Shown here in pieces: positions 15,903 to 26,187 of a stretch of 64,000 bases of DNA. Below the pieces are notes generated by a model. It was not told where the DNA came from. It was given only the letters and a program-made list of their open reading frames with translations, and ran no database searches. Origin of the DNA: Flagellimonas onchidii (GTDB lineage: Bacteria > Bacteroidota > Bacteroidia > Flavobacteriales > Flavobacteriaceae). Location of the stretch: positions 1-64,000 of the forward strand of contig NZ_SRXX01000009.1 of the NCBI RefSeq assembly GCF_004804315.1. Direction: 5' to 3'. Every line of letters starts with the position of its first letter. Position 1 is the first letter of the stretch. The translations under genes were made by a program, and so were the position numbers.

Positions 15903-16583
15903 GTGAGGAATTATATACTAATTGTAATAATCGGTACTTTCCTAATCAGTTGCTCAAATGATGATGGAACGAACCTTGACCAAAACAGTTGTGATTTTAT
16001 AAATTTCAAATATTACAATGGGGCAAAGGATATTTTGGGGGACATGTCAAACGAATTTATCCTAATTGCAATTGACACTAGTTTTAACGATAATGAAATC
16101 GAAAAGTTTATTGCAACCATCGATGTTGTTGACCAAAACTATGACTACACAGTTCAAACCATTGCAAAATATAAGTTCAAGGAGATACCGTTAAAGTTCA
16201 ATACTTCTAAAAGTTGTGAGGAAATAACCGAAATAATCTCGGATTTGAACAAAAATGAAATCATTTCCTATACACATTTCACAATGGACACCAATGACTG
16301 TAACAATGCAATTTGGGAATCAATGGGGGATTTATGCATAAATAGTTATGGTAGTAGTTTCTTTGTGAAGGTGTTTGATGAAAACGATTTGTCGGACTTG
16401 ACCCAGATGGTAAGTGAAACCAAGACTGAATTGGTAGAACAGAATCAATTTATGGAAAAGTGGTTTGAGCTAAGAGCTACTAAAAAATCAAATGGAGATG
16501 GATTGGCCATGGCCAACTATTTCCATGAATCTGGGCTTTTTGAATATAGTGAACCAGATATTTCAAAATATCCTTTGGAATAA
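15903..16583 (+). CDS. Lipoprotein resembling the pro-region of S8 serine proteases, without catalytic domain
   Basis: A 226-residue lipoprotein from GTG 15903 (MRNYILIVIIGTFLISC); ATG 15861 in the same frame would overlap the upstream gene by 26 bases and give a long n-region. The C-terminal segment QNQFMEKWFELRATKKSNGD, then GLAMANYFHESGLFEYSEPD, matches the pattern at the end of the N-terminal pro-domain of Bacteroidota subtilisin-like (S8) proteases, where the catalytic domain normally follows. Here the protein ends 6 residues later. It may be a remnant or a free-standing inhibitor-like protein. The match is from memory of the family. Confidence 0.55.
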   Translation: MRNYILIVIIGTFLISCSNDDGTNLDQNSCDFINFKYYNGAKDILGDMSNEFILIAIDTSFNDNEIEKFIATIDVVDQNYDYTVQTIAKYKFKEIPLKFNTSKSCEEITEIISDLNKNEIISYTHFTMDTNDCNNAIWESMGDLCINSYGSSFFVKVFDENDLSDLTQMVSETKTELVEQNQFMEKWFELRATKKSNGDGLAMANYFHESGLFEYSEPDISKYPLE

Positions 16584-16593
16584 TATACGAATT

Positions 16594-17049
16594 ATGACCA
16601 AAAATATCCTTGCTTTAATAATGATTACATGTCTTTCCATAGGGTGTTCAAATAATGGGGAAGAAGATTCAAATGGAGATTTTCCAAATACCATTCTTGC
16701 AAGAACTTTTCAGATAAACACTCCCGAAGGATGGGAACTGGTCGAAGACCAAGGTATAGATACTTACATTGGTAGAATTAAAAATGATAATTTGACAATC
16801 TTCTTTGACCAAGGCCTCTTAAGTTTCGGTCGTTTGGAGGATGTCGAGGAAACCTCAGAGACCATCTATTTCAGAAGATTGACCATAAAGGGAGTTCCTG
16901 CAATAGTTCACAAAGAGAACCGTACAGATGCGGACACAAGGTTGTCAGTTTATTTGGATAACGGTGAGGAACAGAACAGGTTGTACATACTGGATTCCGA
17001 CAATGATGATTTCTTTATTGCCATGTTCAAGACCCATAAATTCTTATAG
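16594..17049 (+). CDS. Orphan lipoprotein
   Basis: A 151-residue lipoprotein, signal MTKNILALIMITCLSIGC. The mature part begins with an acidic linker and holds FQINTPEGWELVEDQGIDTY and IYFRRLTIKGVPAIVHKENR, a pattern seen in small exported beta-sandwich proteins resembling PsbP-like domains; not firmly placed. The start is 10 bases after the upstream stop. Last of the four lipoproteins. Confidence 0.6.
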   Translation: MTKNILALIMITCLSIGCSNNGEEDSNGDFPNTILARTFQINTPEGWELVEDQGIDTYIGRIKNDNLTIFFDQGLLSFGRLEDVEETSETIYFRRLTIKGVPAIVHKENRTDADTRLSVYLDNGEEQNRLYILDSDNDDFFIAMFKTHKFL

Positions 17050-17051
17050 GC

Positions 17052-17236
17052 TTAAGCCCATATCCACAAGAAAGGTTTGAAAATCCACCAACCATATTGT
17101 CGTGAACCCATCATTTTTTTAAGACACCCGCCTATCCAGTTCGAGGCTTCCAATATTTCAAAATCCACTCTTTTTGATTTCAAAGCATCTCCAAAATTAG
17201 AAGCGTCGGGTGTTCCATAAATTTTCTTCTACCCAT
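17052..17236 (-). pseudogene. Frameshifted small reading frame
   Basis: From ATG 17234-17236 the frame reads MGRRK and then, after one missing base, continues YGTPDASNFGDALKSKRVDF, EILEASNWIGGCLKKMMGSR, QYGWWIFKPFLWIWA, stopping at TAA 17052-17054. The composition of the second part is protein-like and tryptophan-rich at the end. No family recognised. The remainder of 17050-17344 is AT-rich with no other candidate. Confidence 0.3.
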
Positions 17237-17344
17237 ATTTTTGTTTTAATAGATAAAAAGAGTAATGATAAAATAAATCGCTACAGGAAATTTGTGCTTG
17301 CGAAACAGAATCTCTTTAAAAACAAAACATAAAATTAGTGCGCC

Positions 17345-17641
17345 CTATTTTCCGGATAAAAACTCTCTAATTTCCAGATAAAAAGCTTCCCTAGCCTCAG
17401 CTGAATCATTGGTAGGATTCAAAAGAAAATAACTTATGGTTTGTTTCTGACAAAATTCTTCTAAATCCTTACCATCCCATAGGTGATAGCTCATAAGTAA
17501 AACATTGTAGTCTATCTTATAGGGTTTATCCGCATCATCATATCCGTTAAGAATAAGATTCAGTTGAAAAATGGAATAATCAAGATTGGCACGTTCATCC
17601 GTAAGAAAGGAAGGATTTTCAGAGTTTACATTTTTGTCCAT
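17345..17641 (-). CDS. Small cytoplasmic protein, unknown
   Basis: A 98-residue soluble protein without signal or membrane segments, acidic, with LDYSIFQLNLILNGYDDADK and FYLEIREFLSGK. It is 81 bases downstream of the giant adhesin gene in the same orientation, and may share its transcript. No family recognised. Confidence 0.5.
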   Translation of the reverse strand: MDKNVNSENPSFLTDERANLDYSIFQLNLILNGYDDADKPYKIDYNVLLMSYHLWDGKDLEEFCQKQTISYFLLNPTNDSAEAREAFYLEIREFLSGK

Positions 17642-17722
17642 TCAGTTGGGCTTATTGACATCCTATGAGAACCAAAATCGTCTCGGATAACTTGCCTTAA
17701 ATATAGGAAAAAAGAGTTTTAG

Positions 17723-20700
17723 TTAGCGATAAAGTGTAAAATGCCCGACATATCGCTGCTTTTCACGATCATTTGCATTTACAACGTACCAATAATCTCC
17801 TGTGGGCAACGGATTACCTTCATACATACCATCCCATTTTTTCACTTGGTCCAGTCTTGCCACAACTCTTCCATAACGATCATATATGATTACGTCTATA
17901 TTTGGGAAGAATTCCCTGTTCTGTGGGTACCAATAATCGTTTAAACCATCACCGTCTGGGGTGAAAAAAGGTGGTATCTCTGGCATTCCATCAAAGTCGA
18001 ATGGCATTACCAAATTAGCAACACATCCATTTTGGTCCCTTACCATGATGTTGATATTTGAATCATGGTTTACGGTAAAAACATTGACTTCTCCGAAGGA
18101 TTCACCTTGGAAAAAGTATTCATACCCTCCGAAACCTCCTGTTGCTACAGCGGTGATTTCGTTCGGTCCTGTTTTCATAGCTTCCAATGTCAATGGTTCA
18201 TAGGCATCAATTTCAAATTCCGCGAAAGTTACACATCCGTTTTGATGGTAGACATAAACCGTGTGTTCACCCGCAGGCAAGTCACCAAAAATCCTTTGGT
18301 CGGTCGCCAACTGGACATCATCAACATCCAAAGAGAACAACAAATTGGGAATCAATGAAGCATCTGCAATTGACACCGTTGCCGTACTATTCGGGAAAAT
18401 ACCCTCACAACCATATTCCACTATAGGTTCAGCCATCAGTTCAATTCCTATTCCGATATCTGCAATGACGTTGGTTTGACAGCCATTTGCATCCCGTACA
18501 AAAATCACATATGTCTCCCCTCCCATCAAATTATCAAAATATAGTGCGTTATTCTGTACAAAATCGGCATCATCAGCAGAATTGACACTTGTGTAATATG
18601 GCGCTGTACCTCCTGATACTTGCAACGTCAAGGTTCCATCAGCATCACCCAAACAGGTTTCTGGGGTGGTTGCTACAACTCCCGCAACCAATTCCATCGG
18701 TTGGGTTATTTCTACCGTTCGGGTAATGGTACATCCCAAATCGTCTTGAATTATAATATCATATGTTCTTGGAGCCAAGTCATCAAATGTCTTTCTGTTT
18801 GGATTTGTCGGGTCGTCTCCTTCAAAAAACTCGCTTAAAGTATCTGAAATAGAATACCTTATGTCTCCAGTACCTCCACTGGCCTCAATAATAATCTGAC
18901 CATTGGCATCTCCGGCGCAAACAACGGGAACAGCTTCTAAATATTCCAAAACCAATGGTGGTTTGGGATCAATAACAATTGGGTCCGATATAGCCTCACA
19001 CCCTCCACTTTGTGCATAAACGTAATAGGTTCCAGCATCAAGATTTCTAAATATTCCTGAGCTTTGGGCCGGTCTTACCGTATTTACAGCTGTTGGATTT
19101 GGAGGGGTGTTTGAATTTAAAAGTGTATAGACATAACTTCCAATTCCTCCAAACGCTTCAGATCTAATGATTCCTGTTGCTTCTCCAGCACAATTGATTG
19201 TGGCATTTGTTAAGTCCAATGCAATAACCAGAGGCGCAGCTGGATCCAACGAAATCTGATTTGAGAGCTCAAATGGACATCCATTAGAATTTTGTACATC
19301 ATATTGGAAAGGTCCTGGATCTATAGTAATATCCGCTGCGATTTCCACACTGGTCATTCCGGTACCAAAAGGGGTAAAAGGGTCTGATGTACCTGATCTA
19401 CGGTAAAAATAGTCTACCCCTACCTCAGGATTTGTCACGGTAAGTTCCATTCTTCCCAAATCGCCACAACCAGGTGGTTGTAATTCTCTAAGTTCAGCTA
19501 TAACAATTTCTGGGTCTTGTACAGTAATTGGCAATGTAACAAAACTGCAGTTCCATCCGTCAAAAATGGTTATGGTGTAGTCTCCAGCGGACAGGTTAGC
19601 AAATGTAGGGGTCGTCTGCAATCCACTATTGGTACCATCTGTAATCCGGTTCAACTGATATAGATAATTGCCAGGTCCTTGACCTCCAGTCACATTGTGC
19701 GCTTCTATAATTCCATCATTGTCATTATTACAACGCAACGGTTGTACTACTTGGATATCGGCAGTAATTGGTGTAGGTAGCGGCAAATTAATATTGGTAC
19801 TCTCCTCACATCCCCTAAAATCCCTGACATTTACCGTGTAGGTTCCTGTAGAAAGATTCTGGAAAATTGGATTCGTATTTGGGTAATCTACCAAAACAGT
19901 AACACCATCTGGAGCGATCAATTGATATTCATAGGTTCCCCAACCGCCATCTCCAGAGGCCGTAATCTCACCAAATCCAGGAACATTACAAGTAACCTCG
20001 GTAGTTTGTACAGCTGTTACAGATAGAGCCCTGTCAGGAGATCTCACGGTAACAACGTTACTAACAACGTCGCAAAATGGTGAATCCAAAGCTTCTATAT
20101 GAACAATAAGATTTCCCGCCGGTACTCCTGTAATTCTTTCAGGAGAGTTTATGGGTGCATTGGTATCAAAACTTCCCGTAACACCCGTTGATGTTTCAAC
20201 CCCAGCGTTATCTCTGGAGAACACCTCATAATTATAGGTTCCACTATAATTGTTGATAGCCAGACTAATTACCCCATCACTACCATTAAAACAAGTTACC
20301 GGTTCTACTTCTGCAACAACAGCTTCAATAGTATTATATTCAGGCATGTTGATGGTTGGGGTTAGATAAGAACATCCCCCACTACCAATGTCGGTCACTG
20401 CAAAAATATAATCTCCAGGAGTTGAAATTGGCCAAACAACCCTGTCTGTACCAGAAGAATTTCTAGCGGGCTCGGAACCTAAAGGAAGAATTTCCACTTC
20501 ATAGTTTCCAGCACCTTCGTTTACGATAATTTCGATAAATCCAGGGTTAACACCAGTTCCTGAGGCGTCACAGGTTATTTGCCCCACATTATGGCTAAAT
20601 GTTATATCTGTTGGTGTGTTAATGTTGACTGTTGTAGTTTCTTCACATCCATTTTGATCTCTGGCGGTCAGAATAATACTTTGATTGGTACCATTATCTA

Positions 20701-23700
20701 TTACCTCAAACACATTGCTTGTTTGGAAATTTGTTCCATCAAATTGAGGAGTACCATCGTTCATACTATAAGTATACGGACCGGTTCCCGTAGCCGTTCC
20801 CGTACCATCACCATTGGTATCGGTATAAATTGTAATAGTAGCAGTACTGAATTGATTGCTCGAAGGATTACAACTAAATTGTGTGTTGGCCGCATTAACC
20901 TGTAGCTGTGATGGTTCTCCAATTACAACATTTCCGGAACGATCTGTACACCCTCGGTCAGAAATCACTTCTACCTGATAAGTATCTGGTGCCAAGTTAT
21001 CAAACAAAGGAGATGCTTGTGGGCCAGCAAGTACTGTTGAGCTAGGACCATCATACAAAACATAGTTTATTGGAGTATCCGTATCACTGCCGGGTTGAAG
21101 TTCCACAAATATGGAACCATCCGCAGCGCCATTACAACTTACGTCTGTTCTTGGTGTAGCGGTAATAACCGGTGTGTTTACCGTGGACACATTTACAATC
21201 GCTTCATCGGAACAAAGCGGAAAAGTGTTCGAACTTAAATCTGTAACCAAAATATTATAATCTCCAGGCAATACACTATTAAATACATTAGAACTTTGCG
21301 CTGGTCCAATATTTGCTAAAGTACCGGCATCCCTTAATTGGAACTCAAAATTCCCACTTCCCCCAGTTGTATTCACCGTAATGACACCATCTCCCGCATT
21401 ACAAGTCGGAAATGATGTAGCATCAGCCGTAATCGCAAAGAAATCAAAAACATCTGCCGTGATAGTATCGGTACATCCATTACCATCTCTTATGGTAATT
21501 ATATAGCTTCCCGGGTTCGGTACAACAAAATTGGGGCTGTTTTGAAAACCACTACCAATATCATATTGGAAAGTCGTTTCCGGACCAGGTCCAGTAGTCA
21601 AGGGAGCAGTAACATTAATCTGATAGCCGCTGGTAGCCGTGCATTGATTTATTACATCAATTGTGGGAGTTGGAATTCCCGGTTCTTGGGAAACCGTGAC
21701 CGTGGTCAATGCAGTACATCCATTGGCATCTTGCACATAAAAATCATAGTCAGAGGGATAAGGACCGGCTATTTCAAAAGTGGTGTCCGTTCCAAAAGTT
21801 GTTGGAGCGGGGTCACCTGTGGGCACATAGGCGTATCCAAAAGGTGCTGTTCCTCCAAATCCTCTTACTGTAACAAAAGCTCCAGCATTACAGGTAGCCT
21901 GCACGTTACTGTCTACGACGATAGTAGGAGAGCTAAATCCGATAAAGACTCTAGTGCTAGCACTACAACCAGAATCCGTATCGGTAACAATAATTTGGTA
22001 ATTGCCCGGCGCCAATCCAGTGAATGTATCATTAAAAGGAAGCGGTTCATTGGTGTAGGTCGTAGGGCCGGAAATATTGGCTCCAGTATCGGTATTTTCG
22101 AGCGTAACCTCAAAATTTGCGGGATTAGCCGGCAAGCCGGAAATTTCATAATTGATTTCTCCCGTTCCAGACACATTACAGGAAGCTGTAGTGGCGGTTG
22201 CGGTGACGATAACCGGATTAGTTGCTGCAATGGGGTCAATCTCTTCAATATAGGTACAACCCAAATTATCACGTACCTCAACAAAATATGTAATACCGAA
22301 GGTCACCTGTCCTGTAAAATCATATTCATCTCCATTCACACCCGTACCAGGTTGAAATGTAGGGTCTCCAACCAACCTAAACTCATATGGAGCCGTACCT
22401 CCTGTAGCTCGAACACGGTAAGTGAAAGCAGTTCCAGAACATACCGGCGGTGTAACATCTAACGGAATCAAATCCAATACATTTTGGTCTAAAACAACAT
22501 CATCCCTGTCTTCGCAGCCCTGGGAATCGGTTGTAACCACAGTATAATTCCCGACATTAAGGTTCGGGAAATTCACTGTTGTACTGGTCGTGGCCAATGA
22601 CTGGGCCACCAGATTTCCAGCTGCATCCAATAAAACATAATCAAACGGGGAAACTCCATTATTAATAGTTGTTGAAATGGAACCGCGAACATTTCCCGCA
22701 GAACAAACTGCAGGAGTGGGAGTAACTGTGGCATCCAACGGAGCACTTGCTCCAATAGTTACATCATATGCGGGGCTTACACATCCTCTACTGTCTCTGA
22801 TAACAAAGCCTCCATGTGTTCCGGGTCCATAGCCCGAAAAAATATTTTGCGTACTGAAAGTTGCACCGTTATCATTACTAAATTCATATGGCGGGATTCC
22901 CTGTGTTGTATCCGGTATCAGCTCCACAATACCACTGGTACTATCACCACATTGTGTGTCCATGCCCACAACAGAGCCCGAAATGGTTTCAGGAGGGGTA
23001 ATGGTCACAATATTTGACTCAGTTGTACATCCTTCACTATCTGTTATCAAGAATTGGTATGTTGTATCTGAAATGATAGACCCATCATTGGGAATGCTAT
23101 ATACGAATGAATTCCCTGTTATATTGTTGCTGTCAGAAGTATAAGGCGCACCATTGATGCTCACTTCGTAAATGTCATAGTTCCCTCCAGAAGTATAACC
23201 ATTGCTAATGTTTACTTGTATTTGTGCTGGCGGTCCGGCACAATCCAATTCTTGAATGGTTGTTGCCAATGCTGTCACTTGGGGTTCAATGATCTGGGTA
23301 ACCGTATCCCTACAATCATTTGCATCCACGACTTCTATGGTGTATGTTCCTGGGGTAAGTCCGGAAAAAGTGTTGCTGGCACCCAAAGCACCTCCATTAA
23401 TTCGGTATTGATATGGTGCGGCACCCAAGGTTGCATTGACCACCAAGGTTGCTGCGGTAAAATTATCATAACATAAGTCAGAAGCTCCTGAATCCAAGGC
23501 CAAGCTTGGAGCCTGTAAAGAGGTCAATGTAAAGCTATCCGTTACCGTACATCCATTTGCATCTGTCACACTAACCTGGTATGTCCCGTCTTGGGAAAGA
23601 TTAGAGAACACACTTCCATTTTTTGGCCCTCTAGTAGAACTATCTGGCTGGGTTAGTGTATAACGATTACCACCCCATCCGCCTACAGTATTCACCCTTA

Positions 23701-26041
23701 CTGAACCTATGTTTCCATTCTGGCAACTCATAGCGGTAACATCTAAGCTGGAAATGGCAAAGGCCGTTGTGGGTTCCTCAATAACCAAGGTAGCTGTATC
23801 CGTACAGTTGGTTTCCTCATCTGTCACGGAAATCACATAGCTTCCGGCTGTCAATCCAGTTAAGGGAATGATACTTGCATTTTGCGCTGTGAATACGGTT
23901 CCTCCATCTATGCTATAACTATAAGTTGTGTTAAATCCATCGACAAGAAAACGTCCTTCCCCATCAGAATCACCTACACAGGTTACCACTCTTGTCTGTT
24001 GACCTTGAACTCCTATGGAACTAATATCTGTAATGGCATAGTTTTCATCATAAGAACATCCTTCGTTATCGGTTACCCTAAAGGTGTAGGTTCCCAGTCC
24101 AACACCAGTGAACGTATCGTTATTGCCATTATTGATTGCACTAGCAGCGGGTGCCACAATTTCGTAGATGTAAGGAGCTGTACCGCCAGTAACCGTTAAT
24201 GAAACAGAAGCTGTGGTTGTGATACAGTCTAAACTTGATATGGAAAAATCCAAGTTGGTTGGCTTATCCAATGTGTTAAAAACAATATCTGGCAAAGCCT
24301 GTACACATCCATTCGCGTCTCTAATCAACGGGGTATAAGTTCCAATACCCAGATTTGAAAATACTGTGCCCGTTCCAAAACCGGCACCAACACTATATTC
24401 ATATGGAGCGGTTCCACCCGAAACTCCAGAAATAGTAATTTGCCCACCTGTTTCATTGGTACATGTGGGTGCAGAATTCGGAGTGGCAGTAGCCGTTATG
24501 GTCGATGGTGTACCAACAGTTGCTGTTTGAGGGGAAGTAGTACAAGTAAAAGAATCTTGTTCGTATCGCAACACCACATCATAAGTTCCAGGAGCTAAAT
24601 TGGAAAACACATTACTTATTTGATAGCTGGTACCATTATTAATACTATACTCAATTTCGTAACCAAATCCACTTGTTACATCAATGGTAATTCTACCATC
24701 ATTTATACCACCGCAATTAGCATCTTCCTCAATAATGTTAAAAATTGGAGGCGGGATATTTGGAACATCAACCGATGCGCTGCGTTGACAGCCATTGGCA
24801 TCTTCTACCAAAATAGCATAGGTGGCTGCCGTATTGACGGTAAATGTGGTTGAGCCCGTGTATGTGGAACCAAATGGACCCCCATCAACACTGAAGCGAT
24901 ATGGTGCGGTTCCACCCGAGGTTGTGAGATTAACATCTACAGAAGTGGCGCCACAACCAAAACTATCAGAAGCGGTGGCCGAAACATCCAAAGGACTAAT
25001 CCCATTTCCAATTTCTATGAGATTTCCTGTAGTATCTGTGGTGATGGTCTCAGAACAATCATTCGTATCTACCCTAATACTGTATGTGCCAGGGCTTACG
25101 TTGGCAAATGTATAGGAATCTGACCCATTGGGTCCAAACGTATCCACTGTAACTCCGTTTTTAATCAAACGATAGGTGTAAAATCCCGGCACTCCGGAAA
25201 CCTGTACATCCACACTTCCTAACTCACCGCTACAAAGAATATCATTGGCGGTTACATCGATTGTAATGTCCAAATCCTGAACATCAACCGAGTTTGAAGG
25301 AAACAAACAAGCACTTGCCGATACATTCTTCAATCGCACCCAAACCATATAATTACCCGCTGTGGTCACATCAAAGAATGGGTCGTCTTGATAAGGCCCT
25401 GCCGAACTGTTTAGGCTGTACTCATATCCAGCAGGTACATTGGTAACTTCTACTCTTCCAGGGTTACCACAAATAATATCTTCTTTGATCAATTGGGGGT
25501 CAAGAGGATTTAGGGTGGATTTGAAGTAAAAATATTGCCCTGAACCCACACGTACCCTAAACTCGCCAGCTGAATCCAACGCAAAAGTTGAACTAGTCCC
25601 GACCGTATTCCAGGTACATGCAGTATTTATCGTTGGACAATCATCTACGACAGTTGGAGCACAAGTATTTGTATCAAGCTGCTGCCATTGATAACTCCCA
25701 CCGGACTGGCTAAGAGTAAGTGTTCTGACATCACTTGTCCCACACAGAAAGAACTTTGCCAATGTACTACCATCATTGGGGCAAACCACTTCCTCATCTG
25801 CGCCTTGGATGATAGTCATAAACATACTGCTTGAAGCTGTCAACGAAAAGTCTTTGTCAACTTTTTTGGTCTGTTTTAAGACCGCAGGATGTTCCTCTTT
25901 TTCCTTAGAATCTGAAACCAAAGAAACAAGCGAAGCAAGAAGATTGCTCGTTTCAGTTTTTGCCAATACCGTGGAACAACAAATTGATATAAGCACCAAT
26001 AACACGGCATATAGCAAATGCCTTGTTTTTTTAGGTAGCAT
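17723..26041 (-). CDS. Giant SprB-repeat surface adhesin with T9SS type-B sorting domain
   Basis: A 2,772-residue cell-surface protein. The signal peptide ends at about residue 28 (VLLVLISICCSTVLA). More than 20 SprB/PKD-like beta modules of about 90-110 residues follow, each with a C-x-G-x-x-DG start, a GGTAPYEYS-type core, F-x-NLAPGTY and D-x-NGC end; examples are GGTAPYRFSVDGG, GGTAPYEFRLVG and GGFGGYEYFF. The last 87 residues form the gliding-motility-associated C-terminal domain (FFTPDGDGLNDYWYPQN, VIIYDRYGRVV, WDGMYEGNPLPTGDYWYVV), the signal for export by the type IX system and, for type-B substrates, surface attachment through partner proteins. SprB carries gliding cells over surfaces; this is a homologue or paralogue. 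No SprF partner gene is adjacent. Confidence 0.93.
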   Translation of the reverse strand: MLPKKTRHLLYAVLLVLISICCSTVLAKTETSNLLASLVSLVSDSKEKEEHPAVLKQTKKVDKDFSLTASSSMFMTIIQGADEEVVCPNDGSTLAKFFLCGTSDVRTLTLSQSGGSYQWQQLDTNTCAPTVVDDCPTINTACTWNTVGTSSTFALDSAGEFRVRVGSGQYFYFKSTLNPLDPQLIKEDIICGNPGRVEVTNVPAGYEYSLNSSAGPYQDDPFFDVTTAGNYMVWVRLKNVSASACLFPSNSVDVQDLDITIDVTANDILCSGELGSVDVQVSGVPGFYTYRLIKNGVTVDTFGPNGSDSYTFANVSPGTYSIRVDTNDCSETITTDTTGNLIEIGNGISPLDVSATASDSFGCGATSVDVNLTTSGGTAPYRFSVDGGPFGSTYTGSTTFTVNTAATYAILVEDANGCQRSASVDVPNIPPPIFNIIEEDANCGGINDGRITIDVTSGFGYEIEYSINNGTSYQISNVFSNLAPGTYDVVLRYEQDSFTCTTSPQTATVGTPSTITATATPNSAPTCTNETGGQITISGVSGGTAPYEYSVGAGFGTGTVFSNLGIGTYTPLIRDANGCVQALPDIVFNTLDKPTNLDFSISSLDCITTTASVSLTVTGGTAPYIYEIVAPAASAINNGNNDTFTGVGLGTYTFRVTDNEGCSYDENYAITDISSIGVQGQQTRVVTCVGDSDGEGRFLVDGFNTTYSYSIDGGTVFTAQNASIIPLTGLTAGSYVISVTDEETNCTDTATLVIEEPTTAFAISSLDVTAMSCQNGNIGSVRVNTVGGWGGNRYTLTQPDSSTRGPKNGSVFSNLSQDGTYQVSVTDANGCTVTDSFTLTSLQAPSLALDSGASDLCYDNFTAATLVVNATLGAAPYQYRINGGALGASNTFSGLTPGTYTIEVVDANDCRDTVTQIIEPQVTALATTIQELDCAGPPAQIQVNISNGYTSGGNYDIYEVSINGAPYTSDSNNITGNSFVYSIPNDGSIISDTTYQFLITDSEGCTTESNIVTITPPETISGSVVGMDTQCGDSTSGIVELIPDTTQGIPPYEFSNDNGATFSTQNIFSGYGPGTHGGFVIRDSRGCVSPAYDVTIGASAPLDATVTPTPAVCSAGNVRGSISTTINNGVSPFDYVLLDAAGNLVAQSLATTSTTVNFPNLNVGNYTVVTTDSQGCEDRDDVVLDQNVLDLIPLDVTPPVCSGTAFTYRVRATGGTAPYEFRLVGDPTFQPGTGVNGDEYDFTGQVTFGITYFVEVRDNLGCTYIEEIDPIAATNPVIVTATATTASCNVSGTGEINYEISGLPANPANFEVTLENTDTGANISGPTTYTNEPLPFNDTFTGLAPGNYQIIVTDTDSGCSASTRVFIGFSSPTIVVDSNVQATCNAGAFVTVRGFGGTAPFGYAYVPTGDPAPTTFGTDTTFEIAGPYPSDYDFYVQDANGCTALTTVTVSQEPGIPTPTIDVINQCTATSGYQINVTAPLTTGPGPETTFQYDIGSGFQNSPNFVVPNPGSYIITIRDGNGCTDTITADVFDFFAITADATSFPTCNAGDGVITVNTTGGSGNFEFQLRDAGTLANIGPAQSSNVFNSVLPGDYNILVTDLSSNTFPLCSDEAIVNVSTVNTPVITATPRTDVSCNGAADGSIFVELQPGSDTDTPINYVLYDGPSSTVLAGPQASPLFDNLAPDTYQVEVISDRGCTDRSGNVVIGEPSQLQVNAANTQFSCNPSSNQFSTATITIYTDTNGDGTGTATGTGPYTYSMNDGTPQFDGTNFQTSNVFEVIDNGTNQSIILTARDQNGCEETTTVNINTPTDITFSHNVGQITCDASGTGVNPGFIEIIVNEGAGNYEVEILPLGSEPARNSSGTDRVVWPISTPGDYIFAVTDIGSGGCSYLTPTINMPEYNTIEAVVAEVEPVTCFNGSDGVISLAINNYSGTYNYEVFSRDNAGVETSTGVTGSFDTNAPINSPERITGVPAGNLIVHIEALDSPFCDVVSNVVTVRSPDRALSVTAVQTTEVTCNVPGFGEITASGDGGWGTYEYQLIAPDGVTVLVDYPNTNPIFQNLSTGTYTVNVRDFRGCEESTNINLPLPTPITADIQVVQPLRCNNDNDGIIEAHNVTGGQGPGNYLYQLNRITDGTNSGLQTTPTFANLSAGDYTITIFDGWNCSFVTLPITVQDPEIVIAELRELQPPGCGDLGRMELTVTNPEVGVDYFYRRSGTSDPFTPFGTGMTSVEIAADITIDPGPFQYDVQNSNGCPFELSNQISLDPAAPLVIALDLTNATINCAGEATGIIRSEAFGGIGSYVYTLLNSNTPPNPTAVNTVRPAQSSGIFRNLDAGTYYVYAQSGGCEAISDPIVIDPKPPLVLEYLEAVPVVCAGDANGQIIIEASGGTGDIRYSISDTLSEFFEGDDPTNPNRKTFDDLAPRTYDIIIQDDLGCTITRTVEITQPMELVAGVVATTPETCLGDADGTLTLQVSGGTAPYYTSVNSADDADFVQNNALYFDNLMGGETYVIFVRDANGCQTNVIADIGIGIELMAEPIVEYGCEGIFPNSTATVSIADASLIPNLLFSLDVDDVQLATDQRIFGDLPAGEHTVYVYHQNGCVTFAEFEIDAYEPLTLEAMKTGPNEITAVATGGFGGYEYFFQGESFGEVNVFTVNHDSNINIMVRDQNGCVANLVMPFDFDGMPEIPPFFTPDGDGLNDYWYPQNREFFPNIDVIIYDRYGRVVARLDQVKKWDGMYEGNPLPTGDYWYVVNANDREKQRYVGHFTLYR

Positions 26042-26187
26042 AGGTTAAGTCTTGTTATGGTAGAATATTGCGGATTTGGGACCTTAATATTCTAAATAGT
26101 AATTATCTAAACTTATATATTCTCTTTATCTTTCGACTACAAAAAACCGTAGTTCGTCTATAAAATCTATAATTTCAACGTAAATCT

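Noticed and set aside
14498..17344. Right-hand attachment site (copy of the tRNA-Lys 3' end)
   Set aside because: I found no second copy of the T-arm/acceptor sequence downstream by eye, so the island boundary cannot be placed.
21542..22462. 306-codon open frame on the plus strand inside the giant adhesin gene
   Set aside because: Low-complexity Ser/Arg/Gly-rich translation that mirrors the repeated modules on the other strand; no start signals. It is a shadow frame.
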